The position numbers and the translations under genes are program-made. Below are positions 24,241-36,600 of a stretch of DNA of 64,000 nucleotides, in pieces; within the stretch, counting starts at the first letter, position 1, and the number at the start of each line of letters is the position of its first letter. The notes beneath the pieces were generated by a model. The model was not told the DNA's origin. It saw only the letters and a program-made list of their open reading frames with translations, and searched no databases. The stretch is taken from contig JAMPIT010000230.1 in the NCBI GenBank assembly GCA_026261815.1, positions 38,338,501-38,402,500 of the forward strand, in the 5' to 3' direction. This DNA comes from Monarcha castaneiventris obscurior. Lineage: Eukaryota; Chordata; Aves; Passeriformes; Monarchidae.

Positions 24241-24291
24241 GTCCAGAGTACTTCATGGATGCCTCATCCGCCATATGTTATGCAACCAACA
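24241..24291 (+). CDS. RBMS3: RBMS3 internal coding exon D (51 nt)
   Basis: The exon encodes 17 residues, VQSTSWMPHPPYVMQPT, which follow STYQ in the RBMS3 protein. RBMS1 has a related but distinct segment at this place. The acceptor is TGTGCAG and the donor is a strong GTAAGT. It begins and ends in phase 0 and is 51 nt long, so it is a symmetric cassette that can be included or skipped without changing the frame. The segment is Pro-rich and probably disordered. Confidence 0.95.
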
Positions 24292-25640
24292 GTAAGTGGA
24301 TACTTGGTTATATCTGGCTAAAAGTGCTTCCATTGTAGCCTTGCTCTGCTTGTCCAGCTACATGAAAGTCCTGGGTCATGTAAGAGCAGCCAGCTGCTCC
24401 ATGTGACAAGAGCCCTCTGCTGTAAAAATTCTGTTTCTTTGAGGTGGCACCATTTGATTTAGGGGAAAGGGGAGGATGGGTGCTGTTACCTAATTGCATT
24501 CGTTGTAAGAGAGTAACAAGTTCTGAAGTGTTGGTTCTGAAGCTCTGCTTCAGGGACTGCAGGATCACTGCATTCCTACCTACTTTGAATTGCCAAGATC
24601 AACACGTGACCATTACTTTCATGCTTATCCGTCAAAAACGTCCTGTGCAGTTTTATATAAAGGATCCTCAGTGCCTCAGTAATGCATTTCAATATTGTGG
24701 AGGGTGAAGCGCAACTGTCTTAGAGAGTCTACCAAATGTGAATCTCCTTCATGATTTGACTGGTCAACTCTTTTATTTTTCCCCCCTGAGTAAATTGTCG
24801 TCTTTATCAATTTATAACTACTTAAGGCTGCTTTATATTTCTAACCAACATTCATTAGAAGTAGTGCAACTGATTTTTTGTTTAACTCACGGCACAGTTT
24901 TGATGCACTTTGCCTAAATATTAGTGATATACGAGAAGAAAACACCACACTGAATTCTACTATATACAGGTCACTTTAGTTACATTTCTACCTTTGATGA
25001 GTTTCTCAGGTATGGTTTCACTTAACAGTGTCATTAATCAAAATTTAAATGTATATTCCGCGTAATCATCAGTACATTGATTTATACAAGAAGAGTAAAA
25101 TTAAAATGAAGGTCTATGGCTTAGGATTATTTGTTATTCACATTCTCTCATCCCAATTTTCAGCCCTGCTTCCACACCCCTCAGCTCTTTGGAGGCAAGT
25201 TCTTCAGTTCTCTCACAAGGCAGGGACCACAGTGTGAGACTGACTGGGCACCCAGTTCCTACTGCTGCAGTGCTGCACTTCTCTGCAGACCCTGGGGGAA
25301 CTTTCCATCTCAGTGGAGTAAAGCTGTTGCTGTATTCTTTGTAGGGAGATGAAATGTGTTGAACAAATTCACAGTTAACATCAGTCCTGTATTCTAATAT
25401 TCGGATTTGATAGCAGAGCACAAGAAATCTTAGATGCATGTATATGATGAGTTACCAGACTTGTGGAAGCCAAAGAATCTCCAATTCTTGCAGAAAGATT
25501 CCCTGTAAAAGGAAAACCTAAGCATTTTGCCAATCCCAGATTTTGTGTATATGTGTGTATTTGAGGTTTATTTGACAATATTCAGCAAAGCATTTTTTTG
25601 CAGTATTAGAAGAGGTATTTTGATGTGGTAATTGAATGTA

Positions 25641-25676
25641 TTCTCTTCATGTCCCTTGGTAAAGACATGAAGAGAA
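25641..25676. repeat. Perfect 13-bp inverted repeat (hairpin)
   Basis: TTCTCTTCATGTC at 25641-25653 is exactly complementary to GACATGAAGAGAA at 25664-25676, with a 10-nt loop. It lies within an RBMS3 intron. No function is assigned. It could form a stem-loop in the pre-mRNA or a small cruciform. Confidence 0.8.
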
Positions 25677-28600
25677 AACTGCCTTTTATAGTGAATGGCA
25701 CCCTCAATATGCCGAGTTAAATTTGTGTTCATTGTCAGCCAGAGAGTCATGTCAAAAAAAGGAAGTGTGATTCTAGGTGGACAAGCAGAGGGACAGTGGA
25801 TAAGTGGTGTACCATTTCTGTTCCAGTGTCATTGCTGTCATGGGTTACTTCCATGTGTTTTCTGTAGCAATCCTAGTCTTTTCCCTTATGTTTCCAAAGA
25901 TTATGTTCTTAAGTAAGAGGACATGAGGCATTTAGCACCAAAGAAGTATAAAAGAAAAAAGGCAGAACTACCATTCCCCGGGTTTTATTCAGAGATGAAT
26001 TCTTTTTCAGAAATGTCTGAAAACTTGTCAGAGTATAGCCACATAGAGAATTCAGGAGACTTCAGAATTAATGGTCTGTTTTGAAAGAAAATAAAGAGTC
26101 TGTGTCCGTTTTAAGTTTCTGTAGTTTTATGCCCAACTATAGACTCTATTCTAGGCACCTCCATAGCTTTAATAAAAATGAAGAAAAGATTACAATGAAG
26201 TTGGCAGAATTAAGGGTGTGATTGGTAATCCTGTGAGCTGGTGAAACAGGGAACTTTCTAATTTTGTTAGCTTTTTGTTTCTTCTTGTACATTACTTTTG
26301 CATGTTATTATCTAAATTACTGCCACTTTACTTCATAATATTTTATGAGATGATTGGTTGTGGCATGTGATGTCCCCCTGGAAACCACTGCAGATAAATA
26401 TTACATTCCCCTTGCCCCAGGAAGGAGAACATTTTGTTAAGCCTCTGTTATTCTTTGTGAGAAGAGATGAACTCATACAGAAAGCACAGTTTGAATTGCT
26501 CAAACAGTGGTGGTTAATTCTTTGTTTTGATTATAAGTAGCCACTAAATCATGTTACTGGACGATTAGCTTTTCATTTCCGACAGAAAGACCTACTTGAT
26601 ATTTATGTATAATTTAACATCACATAGTGTCCCTCATGACAAAAAGACAGGCAGAACCATGCTGTAGAGGAGACAAAGGGGGTTTTTCACTCAGCGTGCT
26701 GTGCACAGACAGGGCAGTGTTCTCCCAGACTGGCAAGCTTGCTGACAGGAGGGAAGAGCTGTGCTGCACAGCACTACCATCCTGTGTCTGCCTGTCCCTC
26801 CTCTGCCTGCCCATCTCATCTCCCTTCCCACCTGCCTCCCCGTGCAGCAAATACAAAGCTCTTTCTTCAGTGATATCCCCTGCAGTAGGTCGGCCTGCCA
26901 GACATTTTGCTCCTTTATTTCCCTTTGTGCATCGATTTCAGCCACATTTTCCTGATGTGTGCATGTGTGCGTTCTGCATTGGTTTACTTGGTGGATTAAA
27001 ACACCCACTATAGTAAAAGATTGTGTCTCCAATTCCTTCTGTAGCTTTTTAACTACAACCAGGTAAACCTCTGACTCTAACAAGCAAAAATGGAAAAATA
27101 ACTGGAAAATATTCATGTGTATTTCTTTCCATTCTCACCTTGTTTGTCTTCTTCTGTGATACCTTAAAACCAGAAAACAACCAAAATTATATTTTCTAAG
27201 AAAATAATAGTCTGAACATTTTTGTCCTAAAAGTAGAAATTCAGAAGAACAGACAAGGACTCTGCAGGTATAGAACTGATATTGTGGGGTGATGCTAATA
27301 AACAGCTGCAGATACAATTTTTAAAGGGGTTTTATTTTTGGTTGCCAGTGACTTTTGTTGGTCTTACTCTAAGAGCCATGGAAAAATAATATCAAATAGG
27401 TTGACGTAGCATTTCTATTTCTGAAAAAATAGTATTAAAAATAAACTTCTGCTGGCATAGTAGGGTCACACATGAAAACTTCTCACATCTTTATGCTTGC
27501 ACAATGTTCAGGATTTTGGAAAACAAGATTCCTGAATAATGTGGACATGATGAAAAATTTACCTGGAGGTTCATGTGAGACTCTGACACTTTTGAAAAAT
27601 ACACCCTTTGAAAACTGAACCTTCACCACTTTTTCCTGCATTGACTGCGCTATGTCCCAGTCAGAATACCTAAAATTTGGCAGTTTCATTGCTTTGTCAT
27701 GTGCCCTGGTGTTTCTCCATAATTGTAATGGAAGACAAGCTCCAAAAGAAGTATAGCAGTGTGAGTTTCGATTAAAATTGGCAAAACATTTAAAGCACTG
27801 ACGGTAGTCTAGGTTTAGTTTAGTTAACTGTATCTTTCAAAGTACTGTGCTTACTCTTCTGTGTTTGCAACAAGTCTTGTATTCCATTACTGCCTCAGGA
27901 TGAGGAGAGATGGATAGTGATGACAGAATCAAAACATAAATGGGATAAGAGTTATTCTGGGGATTTATAACATTTGCTGTATTATTGTGTTTTTCCTGTA
28001 GTCCCTGAAGGCTGTTTGGCAGTTCAAGGGATACTTTGATAAACATATTTACATGTGAAGTCACATGTAGACAATCTCATTTTTACAGATGAGAACATTT
28101 GCTCAAAATATTTTGATTCAAATCATTATTACGAAAAATACATGTACTATTCCTCTTTAAAGGCAATTTTTTTTTAGTGAACCAACAGAAATGTGCTACC
28201 CTAGTACTCAGTGTACACACTGGCTTTACACTTACCCTCTTTTATTTACAAGTAAAACTGTGTGACCGTAAGTAATCACTGGGTATGCACAGAAAGACAT
28301 TCTTGTCAGTCTGGAATAGTTTCTACATAATAGCTGGAGCAGGATTATGCCAGTGGCAGCATAAAAGGTGCAAGCAGAGCAGCATATGGAAAAAGCTGCC
28401 ATTGATAATGATACAGTGTGTTGGGGAGGACTTTTGTTCTGGAAGTTTCTCAAGCCCTCACAGTCCTTCTAGAAAGGTCAATATCTTAACAAACACCCTT
28501 ATTATTTTTTTTCTGTCATCCTTCCTGTGGCCCATGGCTGAACGTAATCTGTCTTTAAAAGCATCAACAAAAACATGTCTTATTTCATAAGCAGTGTAAA

Positions 28601-31600
28601 ACCTCTACTTTGGTGAGAAGCGAGGCTGAGTAAGAAATCCAGATTCTTGCCTTTTGATTGTTGTGCATGAATGTAGCATAAAAGGTACAAATTGTTCAAC
28701 TGAAATGGATCGGTTTTCATTTTCTCACTAGCAACTCTGCTGTTTTGGATAATACCCAAAATACCACAGCAGTTTCAGTGTTTTGATTCCTACGTTCTGG
28801 AACAAAGAAGTTCCTTGTGCTCCAATCCACGTCCCTCTCGCAAGACGGCTTTCTCTACCTCACGTTTATTGCTCTACCTTTTTAGTAAACAGAGCCAGGA
28901 GTCTATCTTGAGTTTGCCTGTTCGAGTGTAAGAAAACAAAGTATGTTCTCTGCAGACAGTTGAGTCCTGCCTCAAAGATGAAATGTGAGAATTCAGCTAG
29001 CTGGTATGAAAAGTAAACAGGAAATAATCCTTAGAAATTGGAATCTCCAGCAAGTCTTTCAACTTTTAGCTGTGTATTTTTAAGAGATCCTTTGAACATG
29101 AACTTACTTGAACTCTTAAGGCTAAAGTGGTTAAAGGTTGAAATAGCTAACCAAAAACCAATGACAAAGTTCTGCTGAACAATTTTAATTCCAGTGTTTC
29201 CCGAGGCAGAAAATCGAGGACTGCCAATTCTATAACTCTGATAATCAAGGCAGTAATTGGCAATGTTCCTTTGGGGCAGGCAGGCTCACATGAGGTCATT
29301 TCTGCCTCCCTCTCAGCCAGCACTCACTGTACACAGATGTTGTCTCAGTGCTACCTAAATGGGTTTTTCAGACGCAGGTGAGCATGTGCTTGCTGACCTT
29401 CTTTAGTGCCAGGTGTTGTTCTGGGGAGAGTACTCAGGACAGAAAAGCAGTGCCCGAGCTCAACCAACTTAGACCTCTAAAAGAAAACAGGTGTAAGCGA
29501 TTCAGCCAAGTTACATCTCCTACTCAAGTGTAGCGGTTTTTGAGTCTGATTATACAATGCTTCTGGAATCATATCAAAGTATTGCTCCAGTCCTTTGTTC
29601 TGCTGTTGTAGAAATTAATATGAATGCCAGAAAAAGATATATTTAAGTTAGATTGCCAACATTTTTGACACTCTGTTAGAGCCCCCTAGTGATACTGAGC
29701 ATTTTTTGTGATGGCAGCAAGACACACCACATATGGATTCACTTAGAAAACATGGACAGGAGAACCACAAATGTTTCCAGTAGACAAGCCCTTGCATTTG
29801 AGGAACTTGTGCTGTGCTGTTTTATCCTAAAAAGATTTCAGAGATCTAGTAAAATTTTCTTTTCTTTCAAATATTCTACAGATAGCATGAACACTAAATG
29901 GATAAACCATCGGTTTGTTTAAAGACATTTACATTAGTGGAAAAAAACATCTGTGTTTCATATAAATCTATAAACATAAAGAAAAAAGATATTTGGAAAA
30001 GACAGCATCTGACACTAAATTTGAAAGGTTCCCCAGAGTTTTGTGAAGCCAGGAAATTCTGGTTGAGGTTATGGAATATTGATTTCTTTTTAACAGAAAA
30101 GATGCAACCTTACCTGTCAGTGTTAATTGTCAAGAAAAACCTTAGCACAACAGCTATTTAAAAGCAGTTCTATCAGAGGGGCTATTTTTTTAAAAGATAG
30201 TTATTAATCAATAGACATTAGAGGACCTTCTGTGGAAGAATGTAGTGCATTTTAAAAAAAATCAATCTCTAATTTTGTACAAAACCTGCGTTCTGCTTTC
30301 CTTTTTCCCACTCTGTGTACATCACCTAAGAATATCAGCAATACTTTATTTATTTCATATTAATATATGTAACATCTCTGTTTTCATAGAGATATGCATT
30401 TACCTCTACTTTTAGAATTACACAGAGTCAAAATCCTTAACACAAACCTGTAAGATTCATATGTTGTGTTTGCCATTTTGAGCAAAAATTCCTCATTTGG
30501 TGAGTACTGGTCAAGTCAGTTACTTTCCAGGTGGTAGATTAATAAGTAGGCAAAATGTGTAGGATTAGAAGAGAGTGGTGGGCTGTGTAAACACATGCTA
30601 CCAATGAATGATAGCCAAGAGTTTGATTAATCAGTGTGCAGAAAGTAAAGGGCTCAGCAGAGTGTGAATTTAGCTCACCATCAGGTATTTTGCTCCACGT
30701 GTTGCATTCTGGTTATGCACGCATACGTGTGCTGTGAACAGGCTGAGGTATGTGACTTGTGTATTACAGTCCTCTCAAATTTACCCTCCCTCGTGAACCA
30801 TTCTCTTATTTTGTGCCTAGCATTGTCTGCTGTCTTGCAGTTGATGCTGATGTTCCCTTCCACAGAGAGCACTCTGCTCTGCTGGCTTGCAGCGAGTCAG
30901 ACGATGTGCGTGTCGTAAGCAGGACGCCAGCCCGCTTGTAACAAATACGGTCATGTGGTGCAGTTGCCAAACATGCAAGTTCTGTGATAGTGGAAGGGAA
31001 AGGCAACAATTTTCATCTGCCACAGACAGCAAAGAGCTTTGAATGTGCTCTGTGGTCTGAGAGCGCAGAGGTTTCACACTAGTTGGTGACGAGGCTGGGA
31101 ATGATCTCTGGGTGCCTTTCCCATGATGGAGATGTGGTTCTCATTTCCATAGCGCAGTTAAGAATACAAGATGTTACCAGAGGACAGCTCACCCGCAGAA
31201 GGGGACCTGGCTCTCCTTTCTGCCTCCCAAACCCCACCCCTGCACTGTAGGAAATCAGCATTTCCAGTGCAGAAGAAGCATTGGGCAGCTTTGGAGAAGG
31301 AAACAGGCTCTGGGGTTCTGCAAACCCAGAAGAGGATTCTTGAGGAAAGCCTGTGATTTACAACTAGAGTAATGCCAGGGCAGCACTGTAATTGTGATAA
31401 CTCCAAAATAGGACTTAAAAAGACTGGCACAAACTGTCAAAATTGTAAAGGTGAATTCTTGTTAGTGGAGGATCAAGTCAAGTTTTAGGCTATTGACAAG
31501 ATGTCTTTTTATAAATAATTGAGTAGGAAAAAAATGATGTATGTATCAAGGTGTAATCGTCAAGGTTAATTAATTTACTATTTTTTATAACACAGTATTC

Positions 31601-32430
31601 ATTTGGGGTTTTGTCCCAGAGGCTTCAACTGGTTTTGAAAGAAAATTCCAAATGGAAATCACGCATACTTGTTCTGCTACAAATGTATTTTATAGCTATA
31701 TTTATCCTTGCTGTAGCTCTTTTTTGACCTGAGCCTGCCTTTTCTCACACTGGCTTCAAAGAATACATATAGGCATAGAGCACTTAGTGACAGATACTTT
31801 TTCATCTGCCACTGATCAGCTTTTTGACCTTGGAGAAAACATCTTTCTCTCAGGCTCAGTTTCAGATTTGTCTTTTTTTAATCCCGATCTATTTAGATTA
31901 TAAAACCATCATACCGCTAAATAGATTTTAGTAGAAGTTTGTGAAAAGTCTGGTGGAACAAGGGCCTATCTTGACGGATGCCTCTAAACACATCCTCACA
32001 GTGATACTACTAGGGTTTAGATTCGTCATGTTAATTATTGAAACAAATCTGTCCCAGCTACGAAAGGAAATATTGGATCTGATTTTTACCCATATAAATC
32101 AAGAGTTAACTTAAGAAAATTGAATTGCACAGGTGTGAAAAAGTGAGAATTAGAAGAGAATCATGCCTGCAGCAATAAGCTGATGAAGGAGACTCTGGCA
32201 CCTTCTTAATCCTTAGAACAAAAGCACTTCCAGAAATTGCCATTATGTTACGCCAAGTGTATTCAAGGACCAATTTACATAAGTAGGGGAAACTAGCTAA
32301 TCTATATATTACTTATGATTGCATCATGATTTTTCTAGTGCAGAAGTTGTGTAAAAAATTATAATAATGTATTCTATGGACTTAGTGACCAGTTTATAAG
32401 ATTCAAAATTCCTGTGTCCAGGAACCATAA

Positions 32431-32568
32431 AGAATCACAGAATATGCTGGGTGGGAAGAGACCCACAAGGATCATCAAGTCCAATTCTTCAGTGAATGGC
32501 CCAAACAGGGATTGAAACCAGAACCTTGCCATTATTAACACCATGCTCTAACCAACTGAGCTAATCTC
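32431..32568 (-). mobile_element. tRNA-Ile-derived SINE with CR1-like 3' tail (TguSINE1-like)
   Basis: Read on the minus strand, the right part (32568 down to about 32497) follows tRNA-Ile(AAT). It has a perfect A box TAGCTCAGTTGG (complement of 32552-32563), an anticodon-loop equivalent with AAT (complement of 32534-32536), and a decayed B box (complement of 32509-32519, 9 of 11 positions). The left part (32431-32496) reads AATCACAGAATATGCTGGGT, then GGATCATCAAGTCCAA, the 3' end of a CR1. A tRNA-Ile head with a CR1 tail is the layout described for a zebra finch SINE. The copy is mutated and would not be a functional tRNA gene. Confidence 0.8.
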
Positions 32569-32599
32569 AGTAGCATGCTACATAATCCCTTGCAAAACC

Positions 32600-33680
32600 T
32601 GATTAAATAGTTTGATTTTATGCCTCTTGATAATCCTATCAGGAGGTTTGTTTCAAAACACCTTTGCTCTGGGGCCTTAGCACTCCATTTTTAATTTCCA
32701 ACCTGAAGGTGCTCCTATTAATTTTGCCTCCATCTGTTCTTGGTCAAACATTCTTCCTACATTCAGTAACTGTTGTCCCTTCTTAATGTTCACCGCATTA
32801 ATTTATAGACAAAAATTTTACTTGCATTTTCATTTTTAGGCTAACTATGTTAACATCACTGCATTTGCAGTAGTGTAAGGATTTTGTACCTCTTGCTGCA
32901 ACAATGACCCTTCTTTGGATCTGTTCCACTTTGAATTCATTTTTCTGGGGCAGTCAATGTTCACAGGATTCCAGCCTTTTGTGCAAACAGCATTAATACT
33001 TCCTTCTCTTCTCTGGGATGACTTTGCTGCATTGTAAAATATCTTTTTTCCCTTGTGCTCATGACTAGTCATGCGGTCATCCTGAAATTCACTGATATAC
33101 CTAGATTTTCTCCTTCTTCCACGTTGCCAGCAGATGCTCCAACGTGATAAAGGAAACCACATGTTAGCCTAATTGTCTTCATGAATTTGTGCCTTGCTCT
33201 GTTTAATCCAGTCCTTCCTCTATGGTAGTCTAATTTGCCACTTTACTTAATGGGCCTTACAACTTTGCAATTTCCCCAAATCTTATTATTCAAGGGTATT
33301 ATTAAAAACATTGGATGAGAACAATCCTGATGGAGATTTTATTGACCCTCCCACTGAAGCAGCATAGCTTGTCTTTAGCACAACCTGTTATCATTTCCAC
33401 TTTAGTTAATCCTTTATCATCCCCAAAGTTTAGTAACTTCTGGCTGTAGCACTGCCTGAAATACCTTATCGACCTTCAGAGAGTTTAGATCTGCTGCATG
33501 TCCTTTGTCGAGAAAATAGGTCATTTTATTTTAAAAAATGAGGCTGGCTAGATCCATCTTTGATTTATCTGTGTTCTATCTTCATTAATATCCTTTAGTC
33601 CTGGCCACTGGACCTGTGCTTATATGTTCCATCTCTGCAACAGAGATGATCCAGTCCTGGTTCCCTATTTCACCTTGAGT
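32600..33680 (-). mobile_element. Ancient CR1-like LINE fragment (probable)
   Basis: Several islands in the right order resemble the reverse complement of old amniote CR1 elements: GGGGCCTTAGCACTCCATTT near 32672; GTTCTTGGTCAAACATTCTT near 32738; a 'tttattgaccctcccactga' string near 33337; GCTGCATGTCCTTTGTCGAG near 33493, where CR1 elements carry a similar 'ctgcatttcccttatc' block; and GTGCTTATATGTTCC near 33616. Stop codons break all frames. The match is from memory of family consensus sequences, so the limits are approximate and the call is tentative. It is clearly more diverged than the CR1 at 9.9 kb. Confidence 0.45.
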
Positions 33681-36600
33681 TCAGTGGCTTCTCTGGGTTT
33701 TTCATCTCCTTTGCCTGTATTCATTTTTCTGCCCAAACACTCATTCTCTGAGTGCTGCCTCTGCTGTGTGATGGTTCATGTAGGAAATTGAGACAGTGTC
33801 CTTATTCTGCTGGGGCTACTTCTGAAGTACCTTTAATGTGTCCCCCATCCTCCCTGCATCGGGAGCCAAGCTCTGGGTTCTCTCTTTGTTTTTCACTTAT
33901 CTATGTAAGAAACCTTTTGTTAGGTGTTTGAATATCATTTGCAAAGACTCAGGCTTACAACAAATCTTATTTCTGGCCTCCAAATGCAGCATTTTCTTGC
34001 CTTGTTTTTATCCTCCCTTCTGTGTTCGTTCCTGGTTTACTTATTGAGGTGTCTGAGTAAGTGGCTGATTAATTAACACCTTCTCAACTGTAACTGCTGA
34101 AGCATTTTAATAACATAATTATTTTTAAATTATTTTTGCAGAGACAGTGCTAACAATTTATTTTTTTATATCAATGTATAAATGTACACTGTGACCTGAC
34201 ACCCTGGAAGTTGAAAACATCCAAGATATCATAAGTAGTAGCTTATTATTGAATGTATTGAATGTAGGCAGGTCTAACAGTATTTGACATTCATTTTTTT
34301 ACTCTCATGGGTCAAATGCTTTATTTTCATTGCAAATGTCTTTAGAAAGAATACGATATTGACCTAAACTTTACAGTACAGAGGCAAATCCTGTGTATCT
34401 TTCCTAAACTGACTTCGGTCCCACTGAAGTGAAGTAATTGCTTTATTACAGTTTTCAGGTTGTAACCTTGTGGCCTTGTTTTCCTCTCAGAGCGGTGTGA
34501 ATTAGGATTAAGTCCATGCATTCAGCAGTGTTTGCCACAAAGCCTCTTGTTGTGAGTCAGTGATATCTTCAGTGCTGTTGAGAGCATGGTTCCATTTCTT
34601 AAATGGCTGCAAAAACAAATAGTGAAATGTAATAGCATAAACACTGAACATTCTTTGGCTGTTTCATAGTGGGTAGATGAAGAATGAGTTGTGCAACACA
34701 GTGACAGATCAACAGAATCTGAAGAATTTTAAAGGAGTGACAAGTTGTTATTTAGTGAAACCACTACCTTTGGACTATGTGCCAAAGAGATGCACTTCCA
34801 GCAGAGTAGGTTCTCTTATCAAATAGCCTATTGTTAACACGCAATTGGAAATTAGGGGCTGAAATCTCACTTCTTCCTACCACAATTTAAATGCAACTTG
34901 TTATTTTTTGTTACTGGCTACAGCCTGTTGTTAAAGGATGTCTGCTGGACATCCTTTCCCATTCTGTGCCTTTTAAATAAGCTACCTGTTTGGTAATGTC
35001 ACTGCAGGTCTTGTTGCCCAGGAGAGCCCCTGTCTCTAACGCCCACCCCAAATCCCAGGTGTAGCCACTGCGCTTTTCTAAGCGAGCAATTGAGTGGAAG
35101 TTTTCTTTTCTCTATGCATGGCAAACCATACATGCACATCCCAAAGCAGGAAGGCAGTTGGGTTCCTCATTATCTGCTGTCTACTTCTGCCTCCTAAAAT
35201 GCTGTAAACTCACAGAGTGTGGAGTCCTCATGTGGGGTTCAGTCTGGGATAACTTCTATGATTACTTCAAGTTCAAGCTGAGGATCACAGGATTGACACC
35301 CTGCTACTGATCTCGGTGGTGGGACAAGAGGGCTGCATGTGATTCACACAGCACACAGCCTGCTTTCAAGCAGCCTTTGTACTTTTGCAGTACGGCAATC
35401 TGCAAATCATTATGCACCCCCTCTCTGCCCAATCCACACAAGATGTGAGTCTGTGTCAGCTCCCAGCTTGATAGCCTTCCTCTTTAGCACTATCAATAAA
35501 AAACTCCTGCTTTCAGCTTTGGAAATTACTAGTCTACTGCCTTCCTCTAGCCAAGAGGGTGGGTGTCACATTCACAGATGTCCCACATCTGACAGAGTCG
35601 TGGCTAAAAGTATATTTTCTGTAGGCAGATAGGGGAAGAGAGCTACCATTGTAAAGCTGGTTCATCTGCACTGCCACTATTGCTCCTGGCTAACCCAGTG
35701 GTCCAGGAGGACAAGTGTTGTTTCAGGAAAAGCATGGTTTGTATGCATTCCACCACTGACATTTCCTCCTGCTGGCAGGCCATGTCATTTTTGTGGAAAG
35801 GAGAGGATTGCTGTAGATGTACTTATTTTAAATGAGGATGAAGTGTTTGATGCAATGATCGTTTCCTAGTGCTTGTCACAGGTCTTGCTTCAGGGAGAGA
35901 AAGGGGTGGACATTTGTCAGGAGCAGTTTGAGTGTTTCTGATAGACAGGCAGATGCAGAACCCCATCTCCCTGATTTGTGTCTGTGGCAGTAGCAAAGCT
36001 GTATTAGCTCCCTCCCTAACTCCGCTGCAAGTGCAGCAAGCAAAGACACTCATCATGACAGCTAAAGCTGTGACAGGCAACGTCTTCCCCCAGGAACAGC
36101 ACAGGAATAAGAAAAATTTGAAGAGAAAGACCTGTGCAATTCCCCTGGTTTCATGCTGCTTTCTTCAGACAGTAACACCCTGTTCAGATCTTCAACCTTC
36201 ACTTGATATCCAATTTTATAACATTTCAACCTAAATCTTCACAGGTATTCAACCCCTTGGGCATGTTGGCTCTACCAGGGGATGACTATAAAGCCAATTT
36301 TAGGCAGTTGGTTAGATCATGGTGATGTGGGGGGAAACTGGTCTTTGGAAGGGAGTCCTGGTACTGCTGCTACTGCTGCCAAGAGAAGAGTTATGGCTCA
36401 GAGCTCAGATTTCAGCTCACGCAGCAAACATACCTTCAATCTATGCCAGTGTTCATGTTAAAAGCATGAACCTGGAGTAGGTCCTGGGATCTCCATACTA
36501 GTTTGACCCTTTCCTTTGCTTTGCCTCCACTTTCCAGGGTAGAAAAACAAGACTATTTATCCTTGGGTGACAAAGTTCACATTTGGTTATAACCCTGAAA

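Noticed and set aside
26627..27116. Overlapping long open frames on both strands (128 and 141 codons)
   Set aside because: Composition-driven, Pro/Cys/Ser-rich translations with no known domain and no splice or promoter support.
32497..32568. A functional tRNA-Ile gene
   Set aside because: The B box and stems are mutated and the sequence runs directly into a CR1 tail, so it is the head of a SINE, not a tRNA gene.
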